64,000 bases of DNA, from the NCBI GenBank assembly GCA_964250615.1, contig CAXUGM010000008.1. One strand, 5' to 3'. Position numbers and translations under genes: made by a program. Shown in pieces: positions 1 through 8,148 of the stretch. The DNA comes from Blautia sp900556555 (GTDB lineage: Bacteria > Bacillota > Clostridia > Lachnospirales > Lachnospiraceae). The first letter of the stretch is position 1. Each line of letters opens with the position of its first letter. The notes under the pieces were generated by a model. It saw nothing but the letters and a program-made list of their open reading frames with translations, ran no database searches and was not told where the DNA came from.

Positions 1-1
1 T

Positions 2-127
2 CGGAATCCGAATATGTATTTGAACGAGTTGCGGAAGGCTGCTAGGGCAACAAGAGAGTATAAGGAAGGGAAGCTTAGTCAAACGTGTTTTGTGGTGTGC
101 TACCTGTCAAGTAGACAAATTAAATAA
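2..127 (+). CDS. C-terminal end of an unidentified gene entering from the left edge
   Basis: An open frame runs from the window edge to TAA at 125-127 and encodes 41 residues, ending ...YLSSRQIK. It contains a basic stretch (ELRKAARATREYKEGK). Only the tail is visible and I do not recognise the family. It may be chance coding, because no start or upstream context is available. Confidence 0.3.
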   Translation, partial: RNPNMYLNELRKAARATREYKEGKLSQTCFVVCYLSSRQIK

Positions 128-142
128 CGAAAATTTTTTCTT

Positions 143-167
143 CCCCGGTACAGTTTATGTACCGGGG
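143..167. terminator. Hairpin before the TnpV-like ORF
   Basis: A perfect 9-bp stem (CCCCGGTAC at 143-151, GTACCGGGG at 159-167) has a 7-nt loop. It directly precedes the TnpV-like reading frame. The T-run is weak on the plus strand, so it may instead be an element-end structure or a structure sequestering translation. Confidence 0.4.
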
Positions 168-172
168 TGTTT

Positions 173-484
173 ATGCAACGTTTTCTAGTTCCCGACGAGG
201 AACGCCCCATCGGAAAATACGGTCGTATGCACCGTGATTATCTCATGGAACATAATCTGATGAGATTTAATGATTTGGTATTGGAAGGTCAGCTCTGGAC
301 TTATCTTGCCGATTTGAACGAGCAAGCACAAAACAGGTTGCAGCTGATTATCAGTCAGATGCAAAAAGCCGAGTCTGTGACTGAGAAATTGAAAGAGAAA
401 AATCAGTGGTTATGGATTCAGAGCATGAACAGCATCCACAATAGAGCAGAAGAAATTGTATTGAAAGAAATCGTATATAGATAA
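173..484 (+). CDS. TnpV-like transposon protein, probably N-terminally shortened
   Basis: About 103 residues from ATG 173. It carries the TnpV signature PIGKYGRM near the N-terminus and ends in an NSIHNRAEEIV helix, both typical of the small TnpV proteins carried on clostridial Tn4451-type and related elements, whose function is unknown. The family usually has a few more residues before the LPxEExPIGKYGRM segment. Here the start is pressed against the 143-167 hairpin and has no good ribosome-binding site, which suggests a relic. No transposase is nearby. The family call comes from the motif; the relic status is inference. Confidence 0.65.
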   Translation: MQRFLVPDEERPIGKYGRMHRDYLMEHNLMRFNDLVLEGQLWTYLADLNEQAQNRLQLIISQMQKAESVTEKLKEKNQWLWIQSMNSIHNRAEEIVLKEIVYR

Positions 485-490
485 TATTTC

Positions 491-523
491 GCCGGACTTC
501 ATTTTCTATGGAGTCCGGCTTTC
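491..523 (+). terminator. Rho-independent terminator after the TnpV-like gene
   Basis: An 8-bp stem GCCGGACT (491-498) and AGTCCGGC (512-519) is followed by TTTCT. It separates the TnpV remnant from the Fic/hsd locus. Confidence 0.7.
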
Positions 524-549
524 TATATGAGGAAATCAGAGTTTTCTAT

Positions 550-613
550 ATCGGCAAAAACAAGACGGAAAACGCAAAAGTGGTTGATATTTTTGCCGAT
601 GATATGATATACT
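550..613 (+). promoter_or_regulatory. Promoter with inverted-repeat operator upstream of the Fic/hsdM operon
   Basis: ATCGGCAAAAA (550-560) and TTTTTGCCGAT (590-600) form a perfect 11-bp inverted repeat. A candidate -35 TTGATA (584-589) and -10 TATACT (608-613) are 18 bp apart, so the right repeat arm lies in the promoter spacer. That geometry is typical of a repressor operator. The first gene downstream encodes an N-terminal HTH, making autoregulation plausible (inference). Confidence 0.55.
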
Positions 614-665
614 ATACAATAGATTAGTGTAGTTTATGGATTCGATTTATGACGGAGGAGAGCAG

Positions 666-1556
666 ATGCGATACCTTTCAGTTACTGAAATGGCAAAAAG
701 ATGGAATGTGTCGGAACGTAGCGTTAGAAACTACTGTGCACATGGACGTGTAAATGGTGCATTTCTTACTGGCAAAACTTGGAATATTCCTGAAAATGCA
801 GAAAAGCCGGAGCGTTCTAATAAGAAGAAAGAACAGCCGATTACACTGCTTGACATTCTGCAGGAGCAGAAAAAAAGTAAGTATTCCGGCGGTATTTACC
901 ATAAGACACAGATTGATTTGACATACAACTCAAACCATATCGAGGGTAGCCGTTTGACCCACGATCAGACCAGATATATTTTTGAAACCAACACTATCGG
1001 TGTAGAAAAAGAAGTGCTGAATGTGGACGATGTGATTGAAACAGCAAATCATTTCCGCTGTATTGATATGATTATTGATAACGCAAAGGCAACACTGACA
1101 GAGAAGTTTATCAAAGAACTTCATCTGATCCTGAAGAATGGCACCAGTGATTCCAGAAAAGATTGGTTTGCTGTAGGTGATTATAAAAAAATGCCGAATG
1201 AAGTGGGCGGTATGGCTACTGTACTTCCGGAAGAAGTTGCCGATAAGATAAAAGCATTGCTGTCAGAGTACAATGGAATAGAAGAAAAGACCTTTGAAGA
1301 TATTCTGGACTTCCATGTGAAGTTTGAGCGAATTCATCCGTTCCAAGACGGTAACGGTCGTGTAGGCAGACTGATCATGTTCAAGGAGTGTCTGAAATAT
1401 AATATCGTTCCATTTATCATCGAGGATAATCTGAAAATGTTCTATTATCGTGGACTGAAAGAATGGAACAATGAGAAAGGCTATCTGAGAGATACCTGTC
1501 TGACGGCGCAGGATAAATATAAAGCGTATTTGGATTATTTTAGAATTGCGTATTAA
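666..1556 (+). CDS. Fic-family protein with N-terminal helix-turn-helix
   Basis: 296 residues from ATG 666, preceded by GGAGGAGAG; an earlier in-frame ATG at 636 has no such site. Residues 1-45 look like a MerR/excisionase-type HTH (VTEMAKRWNVSERSVRNY). The Fic core follows, with catalytic motif HPFQDGNGRVGR from H224, and an upstream inhibitory-type motif S89-N-H-I-E93-G matching (S/T)xxxE(G/N). Fic enzymes transfer AMP or related nucleotide moieties to protein hydroxyls; the intact inhibitory motif suggests a self-inhibited enzyme. It is the first gene of a compact run leading through a second Fic gene into hsdM, as seen in many type I R-M loci. The target is unknown. Confidence 0.85.
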   Translation: MRYLSVTEMAKRWNVSERSVRNYCAHGRVNGAFLTGKTWNIPENAEKPERSNKKKEQPITLLDILQEQKKSKYSGGIYHKTQIDLTYNSNHIEGSRLTHDQTRYIFETNTIGVEKEVLNVDDVIETANHFRCIDMIIDNAKATLTEKFIKELHLILKNGTSDSRKDWFAVGDYKKMPNEVGGMATVLPEEVADKIKALLSEYNGIEEKTFEDILDFHVKFERIHPFQDGNGRVGRLIMFKECLKYNIVPFIIEDNLKMFYYRGLKEWNNEKGYLRDTCLTAQDKYKAYLDYFRIAY

Positions 1557-1576
1557 GCAAGAAACGAGGTGCAGCT

Positions 1577-2659
1577 ATGTCAGAAGAAAAGAACTGGCAA
1601 TTTGAGCTTGAAGAATATATCAAACAGGGCGAACCTGGTCAAATTGAAAAAAGTGAAGCATGGCAGACTGCAATCGGCTTGCAGGCGGTAGATGGTTTGC
1701 AAACCTCTGCTTATCTGTTAGATACTGCCAAGGAACATATCGAAGGAAAGATCAGTATTGATGAAGCGCAGAAGCGTATTCAGAGTTATTACGAGCAGCG
1801 TACTGATCGCACCGAGATAGAGAACGACACAAAAGAAGCGGATATTGTGTCCGCAAGAATTGCGAAGCTGTTAGGCGAGAAAGCGTTTCAGTTTTCACCG
1901 GCTGAATGGCTGACGATTCACCGCAGACTGTTTGAAGGTGTATTTCCCCATGCCGGTCAAATTCGCCAGTACAATATTACGAAAAAAGAATGGGTGCTGA
2001 AAGGCGATACTGTCACCTACGCAGCATGGAACAGCATCAAAGATACCCTTGATTATGATTTTGCAACGGAGAAGCAGTTTTCTTATGAAGGCTTGTCCGT
2101 AGAACGTAGTGTGAAGCATCTTGCCAAGTTTGCTTCTGATATTTGGCAGATTCATCCGTTCTGCGAAGGCAACACCAGAGCTACGGCTGTTTTTATGATC
2201 AAGTACATGAAAACATTCGGATTCAAGGTAAATAACGATGCTTTCGAAAAGAACTCTTGGTATTTCCGTAACGCTTTGGTAAGAGCAAATTACAATGATC
2301 TGCAGAACGGGGTTCATGCCACTACAAAGTTCTTGGAAATGTTCTTCAGCAACTTAATTCTGGGAACGGAATACGAACTGAAAAACAGATATATGCACGT
2401 GGACTATGTTGAGGACAATTCCCAAAGTGTCAATCCTAAAGTTCCAAAGTCTCAATTTGACACTTTGGAATGCACTTTAGAGGAACTGTCGGTTCTGGAG
2501 CTGATTTACAAGAATCCGTCGATCAAGCAGAAGGATCTTGTTGCTGAGACCGGAAAATCGCTCAGCACCGTAAAACGAATTATGGAGTCCTTGCAGAAAA
2601 AGGAATATATCCGTAGAGTGGACGGAAAAAGATATGGAAAATGGGAAATATTGATTTAA
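1577..2659 (+). CDS. Fic-family protein with antitoxin-like N-terminus and C-terminal winged HTH
   Basis: 360 residues, start ATG 1577 after ACGAGGTG. Residues 30-75 resemble the VbhA-type antitoxin fold fused to class I Fic proteins, but the usual inhibitory Glu seems replaced (AVDG, D39, where LEG is common). The Fic catalytic motif is HPFCEGNTR from H193. Residues 300-360 form a winged helix (IKQKDLVAETGKSLSTVKRIMESL). It lies 20 bp after the first Fic gene and 26 bp before hsdM. The nucleotidyl-transferase fold is clear; the biological target and the effect of the Asp substitution are unknown. Confidence 0.8.
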   Translation: MSEEKNWQFELEEYIKQGEPGQIEKSEAWQTAIGLQAVDGLQTSAYLLDTAKEHIEGKISIDEAQKRIQSYYEQRTDRTEIENDTKEADIVSARIAKLLGEKAFQFSPAEWLTIHRRLFEGVFPHAGQIRQYNITKKEWVLKGDTVTYAAWNSIKDTLDYDFATEKQFSYEGLSVERSVKHLAKFASDIWQIHPFCEGNTRATAVFMIKYMKTFGFKVNNDAFEKNSWYFRNALVRANYNDLQNGVHATTKFLEMFFSNLILGTEYELKNRYMHVDYVEDNSQSVNPKVPKSQFDTLECTLEELSVLELIYKNPSIKQKDLVAETGKSLSTVKRIMESLQKKEYIRRVDGKRYGKWEILI

Positions 2660-2685
2660 TATGCATTAAGAAAGAGGAAAGAATA

Positions 2686-3321
2686 ATGGCTGAAAAGAAC
2701 AATGCCAATATTGGCTTTGAAAAACAAATTTGGGACGCTGCCTGCGTTTTGTGGGGACATATCCCTGCTGCTGAATATAGAAAGGTAATTATCGGTTTGA
2801 TTTTCCTTCGCTATATTTCCAGTGCTTTTGAAAAAAGATATAACGAGCTTGTCGCCGAAGGCGAAGGCTTTGAAGAGGATAGAGATGAATATTTGGCAGA
2901 AAATATTTTCTTTGTTCCAGAAAAAGCAAGATGGGCAACTATTGCTTCAGCAGCTCATACACCAGAGATTGGTACGATTATCGATGAAGCAATGAGAGCA
3001 ATCGAAGCAGAAAATAAATCCCTGAAAAATGTACTCCCGAAGAATTACGCAAGCCCTGATTTGGACAAACGTGTTCTGGGTGATGTTGTTGACTTGTTCA
3101 CCAACATGGATATGTCTGATACCGAAGAAGGTAAAGATCTTCTGGGCAGAACCTATGAATACTGTATCGCACAGTTCGCTGCTTACGAAGGTGTTAAGGG
3201 CGGCGAGTTCTATACTCCGTCCAGTATCGTTAAAACGATTGTTGCAATCTTGAAGCCTTTTAATAACTGCCGTGTATATGAAATTAAGACTCGCTATTTG
3301 ATACAAAATGCTGCCGCATAA
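2686..3321 (+). pseudogene. hsdM: hsdM, 5' fragment of the host type I methylase, interrupted by the prophage
   Basis: Start ATG 2686 with AGAGGAAAG upstream. Residues 1-198 are the HsdM N-terminal helical domain and the beginning of the methylase domain (FYTPSSIVKTIVAILKPFNNCRVY). Host coding stops at the GA of 3280-3281. Phage DNA then adds a foreign tail and a stop at 3319-3321, giving a 211-residue product that lacks every catalytic motif (DPxxGSGG and NPPF). The missing part begins at 59291. Inference: methylation by this host system is off in the lysogen unless the element excises. Confidence 0.93.
3280..3307. other. attL: hybrid attachment site with GA crossover dinucleotide
   Basis: Host hsdM runs up to TAT-GA (GA at 3280-3281). 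Phage arm 3282-3307 follows; its reverse complement begins TTTGTATCAAA and has TCTT four bases from the GA, mirroring the arm at attR. A 2-bp overlap is characteristic of large serine recombinases. Confidence 0.88.
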
Positions 3322-3324
3322 CCG

Positions 3325-3355
3325 TAGGGGTGTCGCGGTGTCGTTAGGGGTGTCG
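3325..3355. repeat. 11-bp direct repeats beside attL
   Basis: TAGGGGTGTCG occurs at 3325-3335 and 3345-3355, 20 bp apart (about two helical turns), just inside the left end of the element. They could be accessory protein sites for integration or excision, or part of an untranslated leader for the cargo gene at 3399. The function is not known. Confidence 0.45.
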
Positions 3356-3379
3356 GTTTTGCAGACCGGCGCATTTTTT
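3354..3379 (+). terminator. Weak terminator-like hairpin near attL
   Basis: A short CGGT/ACCG stem (3354-3357, 3365-3368) is followed by CGCATTTTTT. It could stop host hsdM transcription entering the prophage. The stem is short, so confidence is low. Confidence 0.35.
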
Positions 3380-3398
3380 ATTTATGGGAGGATTTTCA

Positions 3399-3584
3399 AT
3401 GCCGACAATATCCAAGAAGGAATATGAAGAGTACAGAAAGTTATGTTATGATAGAGACCACGGGAGAATTTTGACACCAGATGGGCTGCGTCTTATCTGC
3501 GAATCATTCAGTAATAATCCAGAAGCCATCGGAAAGCACATGCTGGAAACGTTGGCTCGTTTTCGACAGAAGGAGGAACTATAA
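3399..3584 (+). CDS. Small hypothetical protein, first of a cargo pair at the prophage left end
   Basis: 61 residues; ATG 3399 is chosen because GGGAGG lies at 3387-3392 (an upstream ATG at 3384 overlaps the ribosome-binding site). The protein is charged and helical (KKEYEEYRKLCYDRDHGRI...) and not recognised. The stop is immediately followed by the TTG start of the DUF4238 gene, so the two are translationally coupled. It is rightward, opposite to the adjacent recombinases, and may be an accessory or modulator of the DUF4238 protein (inference). Confidence 0.7.
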   Translation: MPTISKKEYEEYRKLCYDRDHGRILTPDGLRLICESFSNNPEAIGKHMLETLARFRQKEEL

Positions 3585-4664
3585 TTGGCAACGAAAAACC
3601 AGCACTTTGTTCCAAGGGTATATTTGAAAGCATGGGAAACTAAAGTTGAAACGAAAAAAGAACCGCAGAAGCAGTTTGATGGTGTTTATTATTTTGAAAA
3701 AGGAGATACTGTTGGAGAAGGCGCTACACGCGAAACTATTCTCTGGGAACCACATCTATACACTATTAGTTTTAGGCAGCTATACTTGGCAAAAAAGTGC
3801 CCCAAGGTATACAGTTTTTTTGTTGACGAAATCTTTGATTCGATGAGAGCGAACAGTCCTCAACCTGTCTATGGAAAACTGGGATACAGCTTAATAAAAA
3901 CAAAGCATAGTGTACGAAAGCATCTCTATGATATTGACAGCTGGGATTTTTATTATGACGACGGAACAACTGCAAGAAAAAAAGCACTTTTGAATCGTTT
4001 TAATGATATGCGATGCTATCTGTTAGAAGATTCATTTAGTAGCGTTTTTGAAAACAAATGGGAAAGCATCCTTCAGACCTTCGTCGATGAAGTAAAGAAT
4101 GCATCGCCAACTCCGGGGTTAGGCTTAGATAGAAAAATTTCAGAAAAAGCCGCAAAGGATATGATGGAATTTTTCTTCATGATGCTCTGTCGAAGTCCTC
4201 AGTTTGATGCTATGGGCGTATATACATGGATGAATGATATTTTAAAGCAGACCTTTCCCGGAGTTAAAGAAACTGAAGAGATGATGGATGCAGTATGGTT
4301 TACTGAGCTTTATAGGATGTTCTATAAAGAGAATGGCGGTTTTTATCACACAGCATTGGCTAAGGCGGTTGAAAACTGTCAGTTTATCCTTTTTGAGACA
4401 TATCCTAATGCAGGTAGTTTTATTACATCTGACAATCCGGCATTTCAACATATATCTCATGTTGAAGCAACCAATATGAATGGTTACTATTTTCCGATAA
4501 GTCCGAATCATATGTTGCTGATAGCAAAAGGAAGTGACCCGGTGAATGTTGTTAGTTATCGCATGGCTGATAAAGATTTGATTAAAAAGTTCAACCGGGT
4601 AATATCTTCACATAGCAGTGCAAAAATTGTATCTATGGAAAAAGACAGGAATAAGATATTATAA
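3585..4664 (+). CDS. DUF4238 protein
   Basis: 359 residues from TTG 3585, with AGGAGGAA upstream and no better start. The N-terminus NQHFVPRVYLKAW (residues 4-16) is the hallmark of DUF4238. The C-terminal half has ITSDNPAF and YFPISPNHMLLI segments also typical of the family. Biochemical function is not established. Its position as rightward cargo between attL and the integrase operon, on AT-richer DNA than the structural genes, is typical of lysogenic-conversion genes. A defence or toxin role is possible but unproven. Confidence 0.8.
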   Translation: MATKNQHFVPRVYLKAWETKVETKKEPQKQFDGVYYFEKGDTVGEGATRETILWEPHLYTISFRQLYLAKKCPKVYSFFVDEIFDSMRANSPQPVYGKLGYSLIKTKHSVRKHLYDIDSWDFYYDDGTTARKKALLNRFNDMRCYLLEDSFSSVFENKWESILQTFVDEVKNASPTPGLGLDRKISEKAAKDMMEFFFMMLCRSPQFDAMGVYTWMNDILKQTFPGVKETEEMMDAVWFTELYRMFYKENGGFYHTALAKAVENCQFILFETYPNAGSFITSDNPAFQHISHVEATNMNGYYFPISPNHMLLIAKGSDPVNVVSYRMADKDLIKKFNRVISSHSSAKIVSMEKDRNKIL

Positions 4665-4680
4665 TCTATAAAAGAAAAAG

Positions 4681-4716
4681 CGCCTCACCGCTGGCATCAA
4701 AACCAGTAGTGAGGCG
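4681..4716 (-). terminator. Bidirectional terminator between the DUF4238 gene and the integrase operon
   Basis: An 8-bp stem CGCCTCAC (4681-4688) and GTGAGGCG (4709-4716) has an inner CTGG/CCAG pair. The minus-strand transcript runs into a U-rich tract (CTTTTTCTTTT), so it mainly ends the recombinase operon; the plus side has only GTTTG. Confidence 0.75.
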
Positions 4717-4733
4717 TTTGTGCGTCTATAGGG

Positions 4734-6317
4734 TTATGCTTGGATTTCCTGACCGTTCTTGAAGGTGAAGCGGATGTCGTCGATGCTGTAGACGGTGGCG
4801 AAGTCCACCATGCTGTGCCAGCTCTCAAGGGAGAACTCTGCCAGTGCATCCGGCATCTGTTCAAAGGCATTCAGGAAGGTTCCCATGTTGGCGCTGGCCG
4901 TCTGCTTTTCCTGAATCTCGGCGGTGACTTCTTCCAGTCGGGTCTTGGCCCGGTCGAAGCGCTGTACCAAGCTGTCGTAGCGTTTCTGGTATTCGGTCTG
5001 GTTCAGGGCGGTGCGGGCATTCTCTTGAATGGCCTGCTGTACCATGTCGGAAACCACCTGCGTTTCTTCGAGGAGCTGGGCCTGTTCTGCTTCCAGCTCG
5101 GTGGTGTCGAACAGGAGCGCCTGCATCTCTCTGCCGTTGGCGATGACCGCAGCTTTTGTGGCCAGCAGCTTGTTCGCCGCCGAAAGGAAGTGCAGCTGGA
5201 TTTCTTCATCCGTCAGGTGCGGTGTCTGGCAGCGGCAGTCGCCATCGAATTTGTGATTGCACTGCCAGATGGTCTTGCGGTACTTGCTGTTGGAGTGCCA
5301 CACCTTTGAGCCGTACCAGCTTCCGCATTCGCCACACTTGATTTTGGTGGAAAAGGCGTGTACTCCGCTGTGATACTTTTTACCCTTGCCGCGCTTGGCC
5401 ATTTCCCGCTGCACCATCTCGAATACTTCCGGGTCGATGATAGCTTCATGGTTGTCCTCGACATAGTACTGCGGGATTTCGCCTTCGTTGACCTTGGTCT
5501 TCTTGGTCAGGAAATCGACGGTGTAGCTTTTCTGAAGGAGCGCATCGCCTTTGTACTTCTCATTGCTGAGGATGCTCCTGACGGTGGAAATGCTCCATTT
5601 CTTCTTGCCGCCGGGTGTCGGGATGCCGTCTTTGGTCAGTGTATCGGCGATGCCGTGGTAGGTCATGCCCTGCAGGAACAAGCTGTAGATGCGTTTGACG
5701 ATGACTGCCTGCTCCCGGTTGACCACCAGATTCCCATCCGGGCCACGGTCGTAGCCAAGGAAGCGCTGGAACGGAACACTGACCTTTCCGTCTGCAAAGC
5801 GCTTTCTCTGGCCCCAAGTGCAGTTCTCGGAAATGCTGCGGCTTTCTTCCTGTGCCAGCGAGGACATGATGGTAAGCAGCAGCTCGCCCTTACCGTCGAA
5901 AGTCCAGATGTTCTCTTTTTCAAAATAGACCTCAACACCGGCCTCCTTGAGCTGGCGGATGGTGGTCAAGCTGTCTACGGTGTTTCGGGCAAATCGGCTG
6001 ACCGACTTGGTGACGATAAGGTCAATCTTGCCGTCGAGAGCGTCCGCAATCATCTGCTTGAAGCCTTCGCGGTGCTTGGTGCTGGTGCCGGTGATACCTT
6101 CATCCGTGTAGACCTCAACGAACTCCCAATCGTCACGGCCCTTGATGTAGTTGGTGTAGTAGTCAATTTGCGCTTCATAGCTGCTGAACTGGTCGTCATG
6201 GTCTGTGGAAACACGAGCGTAACCAGCTACCTTGCGCTTTTTCTGTTCTGTTATCGGCGACGCGGTGAATCGGGTCAGCGTGGCCGGTATGGTCTTTACT
6301 TTCTTTTGGACGCCCAA
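4734..6317 (-). CDS. Large serine recombinase B (second of a tandem pair)
   Basis: 527 residues; TTG start with AAGGAGTGAG upstream, overlapping the end of the preceding recombinase gene by 22 bp. The resolvase catalytic domain has nucleophile S37 in YARVSTDHDDQ and SRFARNTVDSL. A recombinase domain follows (residues 180-300), then a zinc ribbon (CGECGSWYG...CNHKFDGDCRC), then a coiled coil of E/Q-rich helices (about 400-480), the layout of phage integrases that act at attP/attB. It sits next to attL. Which of the two proteins is the integrase, and whether both are needed, cannot be read from sequence. Confidence 0.92.
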   Translation of the reverse strand: MGVQKKVKTIPATLTRFTASPITEQKKRKVAGYARVSTDHDDQFSSYEAQIDYYTNYIKGRDDWEFVEVYTDEGITGTSTKHREGFKQMIADALDGKIDLIVTKSVSRFARNTVDSLTTIRQLKEAGVEVYFEKENIWTFDGKGELLLTIMSSLAQEESRSISENCTWGQRKRFADGKVSVPFQRFLGYDRGPDGNLVVNREQAVIVKRIYSLFLQGMTYHGIADTLTKDGIPTPGGKKKWSISTVRSILSNEKYKGDALLQKSYTVDFLTKKTKVNEGEIPQYYVEDNHEAIIDPEVFEMVQREMAKRGKGKKYHSGVHAFSTKIKCGECGSWYGSKVWHSNSKYRKTIWQCNHKFDGDCRCQTPHLTDEEIQLHFLSAANKLLATKAAVIANGREMQALLFDTTELEAEQAQLLEETQVVSDMVQQAIQENARTALNQTEYQKRYDSLVQRFDRAKTRLEEVTAEIQEKQTASANMGTFLNAFEQMPDALAEFSLESWHSMVDFATVYSIDDIRFTFKNGQEIQA

Positions 6318-8095
6318 TGCTTCTCACTCCTTACTTTCTTCATGTGTTCGCTCATGGCCTTGCGGCGCTCTGGCGTGTAAATGTCCTTAGTGGATTCCTT
6401 GAACTTGGCTCTCTGTTCTTCGCTCCAAGGGTGGCTCGGCTTTTCGGTCGAGTATTCCGCTTCCTGCGTATGGCCATCAAGGAAGGTGTACTCCAGCTTA
6501 CCGCTTTCCACCATCGTGATGTGGTCGACCCGCTCCCGGAAGGCATCTCCATCAAATTCGGGAGTGCCCATGACATGCGCGGTAATCTCCATAAGCTCCG
6601 GTTCTCGGATTCCCTTGATGCCGCAGTTCGTTTTGGCACCGCCGGAGCAGCGCCAGTAGGCAATCTTGCCTGTCTCGCTCAGCTTGCTCGGCTGGGTCTG
6701 TCGCCTGCAGGAACTGCCGCAGCATCCGCAGACCACTCTGGTCGTGAAGGGCGAGAACCTGCTGCTGGTGGCCATGTTTCGGCGCATCCATTCGCGCTGG
6801 CGGTCTTTCTGCTCATCAGTCCAGCAGTCCTTTTTCGCGGTGGATTTCCAAGTCTGAACCTTGGTGGTGCCATCGTAAAAATGAAATTCAAGCTGGCAAT
6901 TCGGATTGACCATGATGTGGTCGACCTTCTCCAGAAATACGTCCTCGTTGAATTCTTCTAAGCCAAGGGCCTCAGCGCAGGCTTCTCGAAGAACGCGCTC
7001 CGGGATGTCCTTCCGGCTGCAGCGACCGCCTTTCTTCTTGGTGGTGCCGCAGACCCAGACGACAATGGTATCGCCGTAGGTGGAAGTGTACTTGGTTCGG
7101 TTACTGCGCTGATTGCGGACGTAACTGCTACCGCATTTGGAGCATTTCAGCTTGCTGGTGAAGCAGGTGATGTTCAGGCTCTTGTTTGCAAAAGCGCCCA
7201 GCTCCTTACGGCGGGCCATTTCTTCCTGTACATACTGGAAGGTCTCCATGTCGATGATGGCCTCGTGCGTATCTTCTACATAATACTGCGGAAGCTCACC
7301 GCGATTCTTTTTGCGGCGCTTGGTGATAGGGTCTTCGATGAATTCCTTCTGCAGGAGCAGGTTTCCGGTGTAGGTGATGTTCGTGAGAACCACTTTAATG
7401 TTGGAGTCCACCCACCGGCAGCCGTTCGCCGTGGTGATGCCTTCCGCTTCAAATTCACGCTCGGTCTCAAGTCTGGACTTCCCATCAAGGAAGTTCTGGA
7501 AGATGCGGCGGACAATAGCGGCTTCTTCCGGCTCGATGACCAGCTGGTCACCTTCCCAGCGGTAGCCGTAAATGCGGAAGTGACCGTTCGGGATGCCCTG
7601 TTCCATGCGCTTGCGAACGCCCCATTTTACATTGTTGCTGAGGCTGGTGATTTCCTCCTGTGCGAAGGAGGCCAGCAGGGTCATCATGACCTCGCCGTCG
7701 CCGGAGAGTGAATTGATGTTTTCCTTCTCGAATCTGACCTCGATGCCCAGCTCCTTCAGGTGTCTGACAGTCTCAAGCAGGTCGACCGTATTTCTGGCAA
7801 AGCGGGAAATGGACTTCGTAAGGATGATGTCAATCTTCCCAGCTTCGCAGTCTTCGAGCATCCGCTGGAACTCTTCTCGCTTGGATGCCTTTGTGCCGGT
7901 GATGCCGTCATCTGCGTAGACCCCAACATACTCCCATTCGGGATTTGCCTGAATCAACTCGCTGTAATAGCTGACCTGAGCTGATAAGGAATGGTGCAAG
8001 CGCTCAGTCTCTACGGAAACTCTGGCGTAGGCTGCGACCTTCTTCCGGGTCGGCAGGACTGGCAATGTCGGCTCGATTTTGTTGATTTTTCGCAT
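6296..8095 (-). CDS. Large serine recombinase A (first of a tandem pair)
   Basis: 599 residues, ATG 8095 with AAAGGAG upstream. The catalytic domain has S27 in YARVSVETERL and SRFARNTVDLL. A recombinase domain spans about 180-300, and there are two zinc-ribbon-like clusters: one near 325-375 (CSKCGSSY, CGTTKKKGGRC) and another near 465-500 (CGCCGSSCRRQ, YWRC). The C-terminus is basic (EHMKKVRSEKHWASKRK). It is a paralogue of the overlapping downstream gene rather than a duplicate, since the C-termini differ. Its promoter is the shared-type element at 8119-8148. Confidence 0.92.
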   Translation of the reverse strand: MRKINKIEPTLPVLPTRKKVAAYARVSVETERLHHSLSAQVSYYSELIQANPEWEYVGVYADDGITGTKASKREEFQRMLEDCEAGKIDIILTKSISRFARNTVDLLETVRHLKELGIEVRFEKENINSLSGDGEVMMTLLASFAQEEITSLSNNVKWGVRKRMEQGIPNGHFRIYGYRWEGDQLVIEPEEAAIVRRIFQNFLDGKSRLETEREFEAEGITTANGCRWVDSNIKVVLTNITYTGNLLLQKEFIEDPITKRRKKNRGELPQYYVEDTHEAIIDMETFQYVQEEMARRKELGAFANKSLNITCFTSKLKCSKCGSSYVRNQRSNRTKYTSTYGDTIVVWVCGTTKKKGGRCSRKDIPERVLREACAEALGLEEFNEDVFLEKVDHIMVNPNCQLEFHFYDGTTKVQTWKSTAKKDCWTDEQKDRQREWMRRNMATSSRFSPFTTRVVCGCCGSSCRRQTQPSKLSETGKIAYWRCSGGAKTNCGIKGIREPELMEITAHVMGTPEFDGDAFRERVDHITMVESGKLEYTFLDGHTQEAEYSTEKPSHPWSEEQRAKFKESTKDIYTPERRKAMSEHMKKVRSEKHWASKRK

Positions 8096-8118
8096 AAAAT
8101 CAGCTCCTTTCCGCTACT

Positions 8119-8148
8119 ATACATCACTCTAAAAGGCCATTAAGTCAA
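8119..8148 (-). promoter_or_regulatory. Promoter of the recombinase operon (shared-type element d)
   Basis: Read on the minus strand: TTGACT (8148-8143), an 18-bp spacer ending in TTTAGAGTG, then ATGTAT (8124-8119). The same layout, including TTTAGAG(C/T)G just before the -10, occurs upstream of three small cargo genes near 29.0, 29.6 and 30.7 kb. It overlaps the stop of the SHOCT-like gene. Confidence 0.65.

Noticed and set aside
2421..2480. A TGACACT-like stretch in the second Fic gene resembling the 45.3 kb iterons
   Set aside because: Single copy inside coding sequence with no array; probably chance.
4740..6380. Long plus-strand ORFs opposite the serine recombinases (and similar ones opposite tail, polymerase and primase genes)
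   Set aside because: They mirror well-supported minus-strand genes, have no ribosome-binding sites and show no family signature; they are shadow frames of GC-richer phage DNA.
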